Shown: positions 13,010-25,149 of the stretch, piece by piece
Position numbering within the stretch: the stretch's first letter is position 1
Layout: each line of letters starts with the position of its first letter
Assembly (NCBI RefSeq): GCF_947179515.1
Contig: NC_067495.1
Span: 86,273,335-86,337,334 of the forward strand
Direction: 5' to 3'
Length of the DNA: 64,000 bases
DNA from: Apodemus sylvaticus
Lineage: Eukaryota; Chordata; Mammalia; Rodentia; Muridae
Translations under genes and position numbers: made by a program
The notes under the pieces: model-generated
Databases searched by the model: none
Told to the model about the DNA's origin: nothing
Seen by the model: the letters and a program-made list of their open reading frames with translations, nothing else

Positions 13010-13663
13010 GTTGAATGTTCCAAAACCTCTCATTCTCTACATGTCTGGCTGTGGGTCTTTTCATTTGCTCCCATTTACTATTGGAAGATCATTCTCTGAT
13101 GATGGCTGAAAGGGGCACTGATATATTAATAAAACAAAATGTCGTTAGGACTCATTTTATTACTATTCTTCAAATTTTAGATCCAGCATCATTTGGTTTT
13201 ACCCTGGGTCCTGGGGCTGTCTAATTTCAGCTTTTTCCTCATTCAAGCAGTGTCAGTTGTGGATTCCATTTTATGCGGTGGGCCTTAAGACAAATAAATC
13301 TTAGTTCATCGCTGGTACAAAATTTGTGCTCACATCTCCTTAGTATATCTTTTCCCTGTTGTCTATTAAAGGATTTGTGGCCATTGTGATGTTTATGCTT
13401 CTCTTTCCATAGCATGAAGCATACTTTCTTCTAGCCAAGATGCTAGCACATAGGGGTAAAAGCTCTATGTAGGCACCATTTTGACTTCTCCATGTTCAAT
13501 GAGTTGTATAGTTGTTGTCTTCAGCAATGGGCCCTGCCCTGCAGGCAGCTTGTGGATAATAATCTACAGACTTTACAACAGCTTGGGTTGTTTGGGGATT
13601 CCAAAGGGAACCATTTAGCCAACATTCAATTAGATGTAACCCAGACACTCTCTCTCTCTCTCA

Positions 13664-13761
<98 letters not shown>

Positions 13762-13920
13762 GTCTGTCCCAGGATTCCATGCCACATATACTTCTCCCAT
13801 CCACCTCCACACTTGATCCTCCTGTTCCAGACCTACCCCTTTTCATATATTCTATTTCCCTTTCCTGAGGAGAGTTATGATCTCATACACTCCAAGACAG
13901 AGACCAGGAGTTCAACATAG
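13010..13920 (-). mobile_element. Old rodent L1 (Lx8/Lx9-like) 3' region, inverted
   Basis: Inverted L1 3' UTR landmarks: 'tggctgtgggtcttttcat', 'tctgatgatggctgaaa', 'ggggcactgatatatta', 'cattttattactattcttc', 'gggtaaaagctctatgtag', and 'gttgtcttcagcaatgggc'. A compound microsatellite (13645-13768) interrupts it. The C/T-rich sequence to 13920 is a plausible continuation. The 142-codon frame here runs through the microsatellite and is not a gene. Confidence 0.65.
13645..13768. repeat. Compound (TC)n-(CA)n-(CT)n-(AT)n microsatellite
   Basis: Four dinucleotide blocks in direct succession: TC/CT, CA (about 17 units), CT (about 13 units), then AT (about 18 units), ending in CTGTCTGTC. Visible directly. 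Confidence 0.97.
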
Positions 13921-14299
13921 GTTTTCCTCAGAAAGAAGCATCTCCCCACTGTATAGGTCTTCTACTGGCTAGATTTTGGAATTAAAATATAGCAACCTTG
14001 AAAATTTCTCAGCTTCTCTTCCACCTTCTTGTATAAGTTCTAATTGGCAATGTATGATTACTCAGAATTGTGTTTTTACCGAACACTATTTACAGAGAAA
14101 TAATAAGAAAATTTAAGATAGTGTTTCATAAATATCATTTTGTTAGCACTTCAATCACTAACAGGTACCACTAGAAAATCTCTAGCTAAATTGAAGAATT
14201 TTTTGTGAAAATTATGAACAGCATTTTAAAGTATAAAGACAACAGGAGATTTAAGATGAAGATGTAGAAGACAAGATGATAATAACAGGATTAAGGCCA
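13921..14299. other. Unassigned sequence
   Basis: Nothing recognised. Confidence 0.4.
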
Positions 14300-14482
14300 G
14301 ATAATGAAGCAGAAACAATAACACTTGTTAAATGTAGTATCTGTAATGTGTTCTTGCAAGTGTTTTACATATAGTGTCTACATTTTCCCCTGTGGTCTCA
14401 TAAGGTTAACAACATTAGAATCTACACTTTCTACTGATACCAGCAAAATGCAAAGATGTTATGCGGTAGTCAAATCCTTGGC
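14300..14482 (-). repeat. MIR SINE, ancient (inverted)
   Basis: 'taacacttgttaaatgtag', 'gcaagtgttttacatatag', 'ctcataaggttaacaaca' and 'atgcaaagatgttatgcgg' follow the inverted MIR order (tttattgag.., tttacatgtattaac, cctcacaacaac). Confidence 0.5.
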
Positions 14483-14639
14483 TATGATTGAAATGCTAAG
14501 AATCCACACCCATCACCATCTGAGAAGACCCTACTGAAAGAAACAAGATAGGATGTTATGAACTTTTGAAATATAGCAAATGAAATAAAAACACATGTTC
14601 AAGATATGTATAACCAGAGCCTAAGGATCCATCTAACAT

Positions 14640-14788
14640 ACACTAGGTCTGTAACCACAGACAATTTATTCAACCACCTTGAACTTGGATTTCTTATCTA
14701 TAAAGAGAAAATAATAATACTTTCTTGGATTTATGAGATTTTAATATGGCAATGATATGTGTAAAGAACTTAAGATGCAGCTGTAATT
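14640..14788 (+). repeat. MIR SINE, ancient
   Basis: 'acaatttattcaaccacct', 'ggatttcttatctataaag', 'gaaaataataatactttct' and 'gtgtaaagaacttaagatg' match MIR in order (aagttacttaacctct, tttcctcatctgtaaaatg, gataataatag, tgtaaagcgcttaga). Confidence 0.7.
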
Positions 14789-15109
14789 ATACACATAATA
14801 ACATATATTATAATGTGTTATATATTATATTATTATAATACTAAAAGAGAGTAATATGTGGATATAATAGGAAGAATGTGGAGTAGCCTAAGGAAACAAA
14901 AGTGATAAACTAATGAGTTATACATTAAAAAATAGTTCATGAAAAGAAGAAGAACATTGAATAATGCTAAAAGTAGAAAACTGACCATGCATTAAAAGAT
15001 CATATCTGTCATGGTCACTGTAAACATTTAATGATATGTTAATTATGAAACTAGCAAAGAATTATGAAGATGAAATGAAAGTTGAAAGTAACAAGCTGGT
15101 TGCAGAAAT
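14789..15109. other. AT-rich unassigned sequence
   Basis: Very AT-rich, with 'tatattatattattataat' runs near 14820. The part from about 15050 may be the decayed 5' side of the Tigger fossil that follows. Confidence 0.4.
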
Positions 15110-15420
15110 TTAACTGAAGATATGACATCAAATTTTTAATGATTTTTGGTAATAAAACATTTGCTGATTACAAAGAAATAAAGGAATTCATTGATGGGTT
15201 TGCCAAGGTCATCAGTAATGAAAACTAAACTCCAGAACAAATCTATAATGTTTATGAAACATCACTATTCCATCATCATTGCCCACAGGAAGACACCACT
15301 GAGTTGAAGAAACAGACTTTACAGGATAAGGATGTCAAAACCAGGATGCAATTGTTCTTGGATCAATAAAGTATTGAAACAGTACTAAGGTGAGCTGTTC
15401 ATGATATTAGTGATGACTAT
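15110..15420 (+). pseudogene. Tigger-like (pogo/JRK-family) DNA transposon transposase fossil
   Basis: In the frame starting at 15175 the translation reads EIKEFIDGFAKVISNEN, then a stop at 15226-15228, then TPEQIYNVYETSLF. This matches the conserved Tigger/JRK block around 'EEFx-LI-ENLTPEQIYNADET-LFW'. The NADET aspartate, a conserved acidic residue of the DDE catalytic core, reads tyrosine here (NVYET). The internal stop and later frame shifts (the match fades after about 15350) show it is dead. The terminal inverted repeats were not found. It is a relic of an old mammalian cut-and-paste transposon, not a gene. Identification is from motif recall; a protein search would settle it. Confidence 0.72.
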
Positions 15421-16139
15421 GCTTAAAAATAACATAGCAAAGAAGTGTCATGTATTTATTGAAGGGCAACAGTGTGCATTTGTAAATTCCAGCAGTTTGT
15501 GAAAATCAAAAACTTCTAACATATACACACGTATATAGCTACAGTTGTTAATGAGGCAGATAACCCTGTAGAAAACATATTAAAAATCCATAGAACAAAA
15601 TGCTTTCTCATCCACAGAAAACCCACCTTTTATTCCTTGAATTGCTTCTGATATTTGTGCCTAACAGCAAAATAAAATGCAGTATATAGTAGCCTTTTAA
15701 TTTAAATACTTTACCATAGAGAGAGATAAAAAGATGCTGTTGTTTGCTGCTGCTTGAAGGTGATGGAGGTATTCTCTTGAATCCATTGTACTGACAAGTT
15801 AGCTTCAACACATTAAGAAAATCAATGTTTATCAGTAGTGTATAAATTTAGAATGAGAATGAATGTTCATGCAAAACAACCATACTGTCCCTGTTGTTAC
15901 CAGAGATAATAAAACACTTACATACCAAGGGTTAGAGTACAGAAATTTCATTGAATGTAATATATTGTTAAAAATATTATATAAAATTACTTCAGGCAAT
16001 GTGTCTAACACATACAGATTTTATGTTTAGACTTGGATCCTATTTCTAGGATATCTCATTATATAAATCAAATATTCCAATTTTTTAAAAAGATACAAGC
16101 TACTTCTAACCACAAATATATCAGATAAGAAACTTAAAC
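15421..16139. other. Unassigned AT-rich sequence
   Basis: Nothing recognised apart from possible decayed transposon flank. Confidence 0.4.
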
Positions 16140-16384
16140 TGCTGTGTATACAATCAACTATTATCCATCCATCAAGATAAAATATATTCTAATATGTAGT
16201 ATATCTAGATGAAACTTGAAAATATTATGATAAGTGGAATAAAATAAACCAAACACAAAAAGCAAATATCATTGAGATATAAGCTACTAAAAGCAGTAAA
16301 ATTCATAGGACAAAATGTAGAAATTGTGAGAATAGGTGAGAAAGTCAATGATATAGGTTCTTATTGCTTAATGATATTACTGCT

Positions 16385-16690
16385 TGAGGTAATCCAGTCT
16401 TAAAAGATCAAGCATGGCATGCACTCACTAATAAGTGGATATTAGCCTGGAAAACTGGAATACCCAAAACATAATCCACACATCAAATGAGGTACAAGAA
16501 GAAAGGAGGAGTGGCCCCTGGTTCTGGAAAGACTCAGTGTAGCAGTATAAGGCAAAACCAGAACAGGGAAGTGGGAAGGGGTGGGTGGGAGAACAGGGGG
16601 AGAGAAGGGGGCTTATGTGACTTTCAGGGAGTGGGGGGCCAGAAAAGGGGAAATCATTTGAAATGTAAATAAAATATATATATATAAAAG
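16385..16690 (+). mobile_element. Rat-type L1 (L1Rn-like), 3' end only
   Basis: Starts inside the last codons of ORF2 ('tgcactcactaataagtgg' then 'atattag', the SLISGY-stop end). It continues with the short 3' UTR: 'aacataatccacacatca', 'agaacagggaagtgggaag', a G-rich run, and 'gaaatgtaaataaaatata'. About 300 bases, severely 5' truncated. The A tail has decayed to TA repeats. The 61-codon frame at 16487-16672 is 3' UTR noise. Confidence 0.9.
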
Positions 16691-16699
16691 GATAGTCCC

Positions 16700-17060
16700 T
16701 AAAGTCTTAGGAATTGAAGAATTTGATCCCTAAGGTAATAGTATTCAGAGGTGTGGCCTTGATGGGATGATTGGGACAAGTTAATCTACTGATCAGCTCA
16801 TAGTCCAGTATGCTATCAAAAGGCAGAGCCTAGATGGAAGAAATGGGTCATTGTGGTGCATAAATTTGTAATCCTCTGTTTTCTGGCTGATGTGAAGTGA
16901 GAAACATTCTTATATGTGTGTTCCACAATCTTTTGCTTCACTCAGGACCAAAGCAATGAATCTAACTGACTGTGGACTAAACTCTCGGAAACTAGGAGCT
17001 AGAAGATATCTTTTGATTATTTTCTTGGGTGTTTTATCAAAACAAGAGAAAAAAACCCAC
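16700..17060 (+). repeat. MaLR-like (ORR1/MTE-like) LTR fragment
   Basis: 'ttcagaggtgtggccttga', 'ctcaggaccaaagcaatga', 'actgactgtggactaaact' and 'tcttgggtgttttatcaaa' resemble the rodent ORR1/MTE LTR order. Part of the 5' end is missing. It abuts the young L1 end on its left. Confidence 0.6.
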
Positions 17061-17455
17061 TAGAAATAATCAAATGAGCCTAGGGTCTCAGTTTGGAATC
17101 ATAAAAAAGCATAGAGATGGATTGTAGTGATAGCTGCATAAGAACCTCAAGTTATTTAACACCATGGACTTGGACATTTGAAAACTGTTAAAATAGCATT
17201 ATGAATACATATACACATACACATACACATACTAAAAATATTTTCCAAGACAGATTATAGTTTCGGGGTGAGGATGGGGGACACCTTCAAGCTCCTGCAC
17301 GACATGACATGAACAAAAGGTAATTCATACTCTCATAGCTTCATTCTGCATGCACAAATGCCTATAACCAAAACCACCCATAAAGATAAGCAAAACTAAA
17401 ACATGAAAATCTAGGTAACTTAACAAATTCTCAGAATGGGTAGTTTTGTCCATGT

Positions 17456-17458
<3 letters not shown>

Positions 17459-17542
<84 letters not shown>
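17459..17542. repeat. (AT)35 followed by T15
   Basis: Uninterrupted AT dinucleotides 17459-17528, then a T run to 17542. Visible directly. Confidence 0.97.
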
Positions 17543-17802
17543 ACAAAACCTAAAATCAAATCCTACTGGTTAAGAGAATAAACTACCTGCCTTGAGTAGA
17601 GATCTCAGATTCCAGTTAACCTGATTCAATTACTTTGGTTGATGGGCTATGTTAGGAAGATAGTCTCACTTTAAGTAATTCCCAAGGAATCAGTAGAATA
17701 ATTAGTTCTTTAATGAGAGTCTGTACTTTTCCTTCCAAGAATTCCCACACCTAATGCAGAATATTATGCTGTAAGTCTGCCCATTTTCTCTGAATTAAAC
17801 CA

Positions 17803-17900
17803 CACATGCATATATACACATACATATACATACATACACAAACACAAATACACACACACATATATATACACACACACATACACATCTTATTTTTTTTTTT
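17803..17900. repeat. Interrupted (CA/TA)n tract plus T run
   Basis: Mixed ACAT/ACAC/TATA units followed by an 11-base T run. Small frames on both strands here (for example 17751-17942 minus) are simple-repeat read-through. Confidence 0.9.
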
Positions 17901-19537
17901 TGGTCTCTTTTCTAAGCATTCTGTCAGTAACACTTTGGGCATTTCCCTAAGTATTTTGGGAGTTCTTAATCTATCTCTAAAGCTTCCCTTTCTGCCTGTG
18001 GCTACTTGCAGGTTATGTGTCTGACCTCAACACCAGCATAAATGGCACTGCTTTTTCCTTTTCTCCTCCCCTGGGTAGCAGCTGCTGTTTTACAGCCTAC
18101 CTGCCTTATGATTGATTGTTCTTTTGAACACATAAAATTGTGTTTTCATTTGAGTGCATTCTTAAATTTTATTATTAATGAAACTAAGAACTATGAGGAT
18201 TGCTCCTGTATCTCTCAATCATAAAGCTAAGCTGAGTACACCCACCACCACCACCCACACACACCACACACAAATGGTTAAAGCTGAGGAGAAACTCTGT
18301 CTCTACCCTGTCTATAATGTAGCATTGTTACAAGTTATTGGAAACAAAATGAAACAAAAGCCAGAATACATACATACAAAGATTAGGCCTCAGGAATTGT
18401 CTTACTCCTTGGAGATTAAGTGTTTGTCCTGACACCAGGCTTCTTTGGATGAGCTGTTAAGATTCCCAGCATGGGATTTCATTGAAGGATCCTAATTCCT
18501 AGTATCCATTATAAAATAGTACCATCACCTTAAATAGGTTTTAAAACATAGATCACTTGAGGTCATGTACTTGAACAGGTAACCTAAACCCATTTATGGT
18601 ACTTTATATAGACAGAGACTCATTGTCTCTGCTCATAGATATACATGCAACCATCGACTTTGAAAGCACTGTTAGCTATTTGTTTAGTTGTACTCAGAAC
18701 AAAGAAAGCCAGCAAGCTTTATGGCAGAATCATTTTCCCACAATACATGCATTTTGGTCCTTCAGCTTTCTTGTCTATAAGTGAGTGTTGATTTATCTCA
18801 AATCCTGGTAAGGACTGATTAGAAAAAAACATTCTTATAAAGATAATGTCCATATTTGAAGCATATATCCTTGAAAATGTAAATACAGATGCAGAACAAG
18901 ATACCTGGCTATTACAGCTTTGACTGTGAAAAGGAGTTGACAAGAGAAAGCCTGATGTTGAGAATGTCTCAGTTATAATCAGTTGCTGAAGTTATTCTGA
19001 CAATCAGATAGAATGCAGAAGGGCAGACACATTCACAAGAAAGGTTAAGGTTTCCTTGGCAACTATCAAATGCATTGTTAATATTCCCTAGGAAGTTTTT
19101 GGTCAATAATGACTGAAGTGCTATAAAACTATTTTTAAACTATCTTTTGAGTTAATTCTATTCTACTTTCTAAATGCCTTTTTGCTTAATTTTACTTTAA
19201 TTGCTTAATTAATGGTTATTTAGTGAAGGTGACTGAATATTCTGTTGAAGGAAAGGTTTTGACTCTTTCTGTCAAGTAGAATTAAAGATGTCAATGAACA
19301 TGGAACTGTTTTGAAAAGATCTGAACAAACTCTAATGTAAAGGAGGAATCAATACAGGAAATACTCACCCGAAGTTACAACCACAAGTGTCTGACTAATC
19401 TGATTATTAATTTCAGTTATAAGACATTCATATTTGCAAATCTTGTAGAAATTAGTTTGTATTAGTTACCCCACAAATCAAGTCAATTAAGACTTTTAAT
19501 AATTCTCTTCATTCTATGAATGAAAAAATTAAGATCA
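17901..19537. other. Unassigned sequence
   Basis: About 1.6 kb with no recognised repeat, apart from a short CACCAC/CACACA stretch at 18239-18272. Overlapping 60-84 codon frames at 18042-18432 have no recognised domain. Confidence 0.4.
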
Positions 19538-19668
19538 CCAAGCATGGTCTCACATGCCTCTAATCCTAGCACTCAGGGAGCAGAAGCAAGTGCATACCTA
19601 TGAGGTTCAGGCCAGCCAGAGCTACCTAGTAATAGCCTGCCTCCAAGATAAACAAATAAACAAATACA
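19538..19668 (+). repeat. B1 SINE with internal deletion
   Basis: 'ccaagcatggtctcacatg', 'ctaatcctagcactcaggg', 'tgaggttcaggccagccag', 'agctacctagtaatag' and 'aaacaaataaacaaatac' follow B1 order. The middle 'cctggtctacatagtgag' stretch is missing. Confidence 0.85.
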
Positions 19669-22650
19669 CTAAAGACTAGTTATATATAACCAGAATTTTC
19701 CCCATTTATTAACAGGTAATCATTAGCAAGTGTAGATGTAAATATTAGATTATAAAGCAATAATATCATTATAATTAGCAAACTATATTACAGCTGCTCC
19801 TCAACTCACCACAGTGCTTGCTGCTATTATTTCTTCCCAAGAAATATTATCTCATTGATAACCAACATCTACCTCCTCTCCAAAGGTTCCAGTGACAAGT
19901 TGATGCATCATTCTTTCACAGTTCACTTTGGGAGAACCAACAAAGCTTCCCTACAAAGCATGGCTAAGGAGTTACAAGGATATGGGTGTCCCTCCATGCC
20001 TGACAAGCAGGCCGTATGTAGAAACCTTTACCCAACAAGTATAAGTGCTTCCCTACAGCTGTATAGATGGAGTCACCCTTTCCTTGTTTCCCTGAGCCTT
20101 TAGATTTCAGCACCTCTCTGAGGTTGAATGCAATTAAGTCAGAATTGTATCTAAAAAGTGGTGGGGAGCAGCTGAATATTCATGTGAGGGTTCTCTGACC
20201 CTCTCCACCACTTTAGGAAGGTATGTACATAGATAGCAAGTCCAAATGAGTTAATATTTTTAAAAGAGGTACAACTGATTCCAAGTTGGTGTTTTCTTGG
20301 ATCAGAGGACAATAACTTAAAGCAAGGTTATATCTTGGTAAGTTCTCCTGAGACTGAAAATATCTGTAAGTTGAAAAATATATTAAATAATCCTCACATA
20401 CTATGGCTTAGTCAAATTTATCCTGAATATGCTCAAAATATCTACATTAGCCTATGTTTGGGAAAACCTAATATAAAGCCTTCTCTGTAACTATGTGGTG
20501 AATATCTCACAGTCAGTGGTGGGTGTTTTATACAAAGTAAAAATAGTTCCCTAAAGCTAGTAGAGTTACAGAGTATTTACTTTGGGATCATGCAGCTAAC
20601 AGGGAACTATAGGTCATTGCTACTACCCAGTATTGCAGGAATATCACAGTACATTAAAATTGAAAACTCAAAGTATGGTTTCTACTGAATTTTTATCACT
20701 TTCACACAGCTTTGAATCTGAAAAATCATTATTAAACCATCATAAGTCAAGCAACTGGAAATCAAGTCATGATGAACAAAAGAGTCTGTACTTGGAATCT
20801 CCTTGATAGCATTCTTGGTGCACAACAATCTGGTGACAAGATAAAGCAGTCAAACATTTACGCAAGCTAAAAACATGTGAGAGCACTTAAATGCCCTCTG
20901 ATATTAAGTTAATCAATAACAACTTCATTGATACTGTCAGTTGAGGTCACTGATAGTGCTTATGGAATTGGCTCTCAACTCAACCAAAAATGAGCAGTTC
21001 TTTTACATGATAAAAATCGGTCAAAAAATGCTATATTCAAGATAATACTCTTACCAGACATTAAAAGTATAATTACTTTTGCCAAGGACAGTAACAGTTA
21101 ACATGAGTTGTATTATTAATTAGTTTTTACCAAATATTGCCAAGAGAAAACTATTGATTTTTTAAAACTCACTCATACAAAGGTAATTATCTTAGAGAAG
21201 TAATTGAAAAAGAGACTTCAATAATCTGAGACTTACATCTGTCTCAGTGACAGACATCAGAATACAGTTGAAAGAAGAAACAGAGAGGAATTGGATTGTA
21301 AATGAACTGTGAATTTATTTAAGAACCCCCTTGAGGCTCATATTGCTTTATTTACAATGGTCTTCACATCATCCTTTTCTTTGTGTTACAAGTCATCGAG
21401 TATACATTCATGCTACATAAGTTTAACATTTTTTTTCTTAAACATAAATTTTTCTCCAACCAGTTTCTATATTTGGGAATCAGCCCTTTAACATTGTAAA
21501 CATTCTTCTAATTACAAGATTGGGTGCTTTAATTAACCCAAAAAATATACTCCTCTAGAAAGTACGTGTTCATTTCAACACCTGGTATGTTCAGGATGAT
21601 AACAGAAACTAAACAATCAGAGACTAGCAGGGAAAGAACTAAGGTAGGCTACTTCCCTTGATTTCTTTTGTTCCGTTTCTTTCTTTTTTTTTTTTTAACA
21701 GAAATAGAAAATTCGGTGTTCTAAGAAAGGGGTTAAAAGCAGTATAGTATTACCAATACAGCTTTGAATATATTTTGACTGCTCTTAAAGAAAAAAATGA
21801 ATCAAATTTGTGATTTAAAACTAAATACACAAATTTTAAGAAGAAAAAAATCTTCCTTATCATAGTCACCAAGAATATCTAAATGAACATATTTTTATTT
21901 TTTTTTTACAGGAAACTAGTTAGAAATGATAGCTGCCTTTAATGGTGCCATTTTCCTACCACATAAAGTACCTGATAGAGTAACTAGACTTTAACAGTTA
22001 GTGAATGTCAGACCTTTCATATACTAATGCACCTGTAAGTTCTTTCCATGATTAGCCATAATTGTCCCTTTGCCACTTTTTGAAGGAAGTAGAATTGGGC
22101 ATGATCAAGACAGAAAAATGGAAGAAAGTATGGTATGGTAGCTATTCGTGGTATCTAAACAGCAAAGAAGTGAACTGGTCAACCAAAAATGGAAAATAAG
22201 TAAAAGAAGTTGTCATGAAAGAAAGCATTATGAGGGTTGAGGATGATTGGATCTTTAAGAGAGATCACAAGGTATGAGGAAAGTATCACATTTTTGATTT
22301 CTAAGTAAGACATGATACACATATAGTCACTTTGTAAACAAATTACCTCAAAGTGGTTTCCTATGACCATCACTGCATTTTTTTGTGGTGACACAATACC
22401 ATAACTTCAAAGACTAATGACATTATGGATCTAATGAAAAAGCAGGTAGACACATATAAAAATTTACAAGAAGCCTTAGAACACCAAGGCAAGAGAGTCT
22501 GACCTATCAGGAGAGTATTGTTTGAGATGATAGCGCCATCTAAAGTACTGTCTGCTTCTCTGTAGTTCCATAGTCTTCCTTGGTGAATGGCCATCCATAT
22601 GAAGTCTGTGGATGGGTTGTGATAATGAATACCAGAGGCTAACAAAAAAG
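19669..22650. other. Unassigned sequence
   Basis: About 3 kb, the longest stretch without a confident call. 19800-20110 is less AT-rich than its surroundings and has an 82-codon frame, but no family was recognised. Poly-T/A runs occur near 21680 and 21890. An exon cannot be excluded by eye but nothing supports one. Confidence 0.4.
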
Positions 22651-22658
22651 AAAATTCC

Positions 22659-23420
22659 CCCCAAAGCTCAAAATACCCATGATACAATTCACAGACCAAA
22701 TGAAGCTCACAAAGAAGGAAGACCAATGTGTGGATGCTTCAGTCCTTCTTAGAAGGGGGAACAAAATACTCATAGGAGGAAATATGGGAACAAGGTATGG
22801 AGCAGAGACTGAAAGGAAGACCATCCAGAGACTGCCCCAGACTGTCCCATAATCAATTACCAAACCCAGACACTATTGCAGATGCCAAGAAGTGCTTGCT
22901 GACAGGAACCTGATATAGCTGTATCCTGAGAGGCTCTGCCAGAGCCTGACAAATACAGAGGTGGAGGTTCATAGCCAACCATTGGACTGAGCACAGGTCC
23001 CCAATGGAAGAAATAGATAACGGACCAAAAGAGCTGAAAGGGATTTGCATTCCCATAGGAAGAACAACAATATCAACCAACCAGACCCCCTCCTAGAGTT
23101 CCCAGAGGGACTAAATCACCAACCAAAGAGTGTACATGGAGGGCCCTATGATTCCAGCTGCACATGTAGCAGAGGATGTTCTTATCTGGCATCAATGGGA
23201 AGAGAAGTCCTTGGTCCTGTGAAGGTTCAATGCCCCAGTGTAGAGGAATTCCAGGATGGTGAGGTGAGAGTGGGTTGGTGGGGGGGCATCCTCATAAAAA
23301 TAGGGGGAAGGTGGATGGGAAAGGGGGGTTGCGGAGGGGAAATCAGGAAAAGGGATACCATTTGAAATGTAAATAAAGAAAATATCCAATAAAAACATTT
23401 AAAAACAAAAAACAAAAAAC
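22659..23420 (+). mobile_element. Old L1 (Lx-type) 3' UTR with A-rich tail
   Basis: Starts at 'ccaaagctcaaaatacccat' just after the ORF2 end and runs the full 3' UTR: 'gaagaaggaagaccaatgt', 'agagactgccccagactgt', 'ctgagaggctctgccagag', 'gtagcagaggatgttctta', and 'gaaatgtaaataaagaaaa', then a tail. The repeated 'attcccc' at 22652-22658 and 23421-23427 is a plausible short target-site duplication. Overlapping minus-strand frames (22370-23717) are shadows of this non-coding element. Confidence 0.85.
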
Positions 23421-23427
23421 ATTCCCC

Positions 23428-24177
23428 AGAAGCCTTTCTAGAATCAGATCCTGCACTGGTGCTAAAGCAATCAATCTTTGTGAGAAGAGTGGGACTGCCA
23501 GTAATATCTAAGATCAATTAGGGCTACTTCCTGTGGAATTTAATAGGCTCATTCTTACCAGGGCAGATGCGTACAAGGATAAAACAAAGACAACAGAGTG
23601 AGGAAAGCACATGCTGGCTAAGCCAGAAATAACATGTGTTTTAAGACACAAGTCAAGTACCAAAACGTAAAGACAAGGAGATCCTACTTTATTTCTGTGA
23701 GTAAAGAAGATTCTCAAAACAAAGTTACGTCTTCTTGGTAGTTTTCAATTGTAGCAATGAACAATCCACTATTCCCACATTAGTTTAGGCCATTTTAAGT
23801 TAACAACACACTAACTAGATGGTTAATCAAATAATAGCTGTCTGCCACACTTCAGTCACTGTGTGAGGTGCTGATAACGGACTGTAAGTGGTACATATTT
23901 TTTGTTGAAATCTAGTAGTACATGTCTCAATCTATTTCCTAAGACCTCCAATCTTCTATGTCCCTTTTAGGCAATAGACCATCATGTTATCACTATAATC
24001 TAATGTGAGGTTGATGTTTATTAACTGTTAAAAGAATGAAAAATATAAAGGATATGCCATGTGGAAGGAAGTAAAGACAGATGTACTACCATTACAAAGC
24101 GATGGGACTGGCTTTATTGTTTTGTTTGACTGGTTAACAGTTTTTGAAAGCAACTTAATAACTATATTAAATTGATT
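23428..24177. other. Unassigned sequence
   Basis: Nothing recognised. Confidence 0.4.
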
Positions 24178-24580
24178 GAGGGATGGAAGTGATGGCTTAG
24201 GGAGTTGGGACTGCTTATGCTAAAAATGAATATTTTTTAATATAAGCACAAAAAAGAAAACAGAAAGGTTTTATAACACAATAAAAGAATCAAAATCCAT
24301 AAAAATGAACTCATAAACTCAAATCTCCTGTACACAGGGATGTATTTTCTTTTTTCCATACCTTTGCTAGGTACAGACAGACAGATTCCAAGAGTCTACT
24401 TGTTAGATAGTCTCATAAAAATGGCAAGCCCTGTCTCAGGAGAATAAAGTGGAAAGTGATAGAGAAAAATACCCCACATCCTCCTCTGGGCTCTGTATGT
24501 GCACTGACAAGTACTATAACTGTGCACTTACACCCATACAATATAATAACAATAATAATAACAAATAATGTTTAAAATTG
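24178..24580 (+). repeat. B3 SINE, diverged, with extra internal sequence
   Basis: 'gatggaagtgatggcttag' marks the head. 'agccctgtctcaggagaat', 'aaagtggaaagtgatagag', 'tcctcctctgggctctgta' and 'atgtgcactgacaagtac' mark the body and 3' part. About 110 bases between head and body do not match B3. Ends in an AAT-rich tail (24540-24575). Confidence 0.65.
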
Positions 24581-25149
24581 CAAGATATTTAAATACTTAT
24601 TAGTCCAATGGAATTGAGAACAATTGTCACTTGAATTTAAAAATCACTGCATATTTATCATCAAAAAAGAAGTATTACATTATCGTATTCAATCTATCAG
24701 ATTGTTTCTATAAAAATATAATTTTTGACAGTTGTAACCTACCACTAAATGTCATCATGAGAACTTATACCTGAGACTAAAAATGCATTCATTTCTTTTC
24801 AAATAAACACAACCATATATATCTTTTAACTATGCCAAAGCCAAAACTTTGAGTATTTAAAAAAAAAAGAATAAGCAAGAAAATCAAAGAATGAAAAGTT
24901 CAGTTCATACAAAGATCTATCCATAAGGTCTTTCCTGCATATGAGTGAATTGGCTGGTAATGAGATCGCATGTCAATTTACCATGTCTATTTGAAAGCAT
25001 TTCATAGGCAATAAATGATTTGCTACATAGCAATTTCTATTGGAAAATAAAAACAAAAAAATGAACACACACACAAAAAACAACCTAATAAACAAAAAAC
25101 AAGATCAGACCCTCTACAGCCATTTCACAAAAAAAGTCCCCAAAACATT
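24581..25149. other. Unassigned AT-rich sequence
   Basis: Nothing recognised. Several A-rich runs, including interrupted CA. Confidence 0.4.

Larger units (their letters stand above)
16140..17215 (+). mobile_element. Ancient L1 3' end, split by two later insertions
   Basis: Two pieces of what looks like one mammalian L1M-type 3' end. The first (16140-16384) has 'atgataagtggaataaaat', 'aaccaaacacaaaaagcaa' and 'aatatcattgagatataag'. The second (about 17065-17215) has 'gatggattgtagtgatagc' and 'ttgaaaactgttaaaatag', the L1 terminal block. The gap between them is filled by a rat-type L1 end (16385-16690) and an LTR-like repeat (16700-17060). Confidence 0.65.

Noticed and set aside
13492..13920. 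142-codon plus frame and overlapping minus frames
   Set aside because: They translate the compound microsatellite (THTHTH, SLSLSL, YIYIYI) and flanking inverted L1.
19800..20110. Less AT-rich block with an 82-codon frame considered as an exon or ERV piece
   Set aside because: No splice-site context, domain or family match that I could support.
22370..23717. Several minus frames of 62-118 codons
   Set aside because: They run antisense through an L1 3' UTR and its flank; no domain, no consistent frame.
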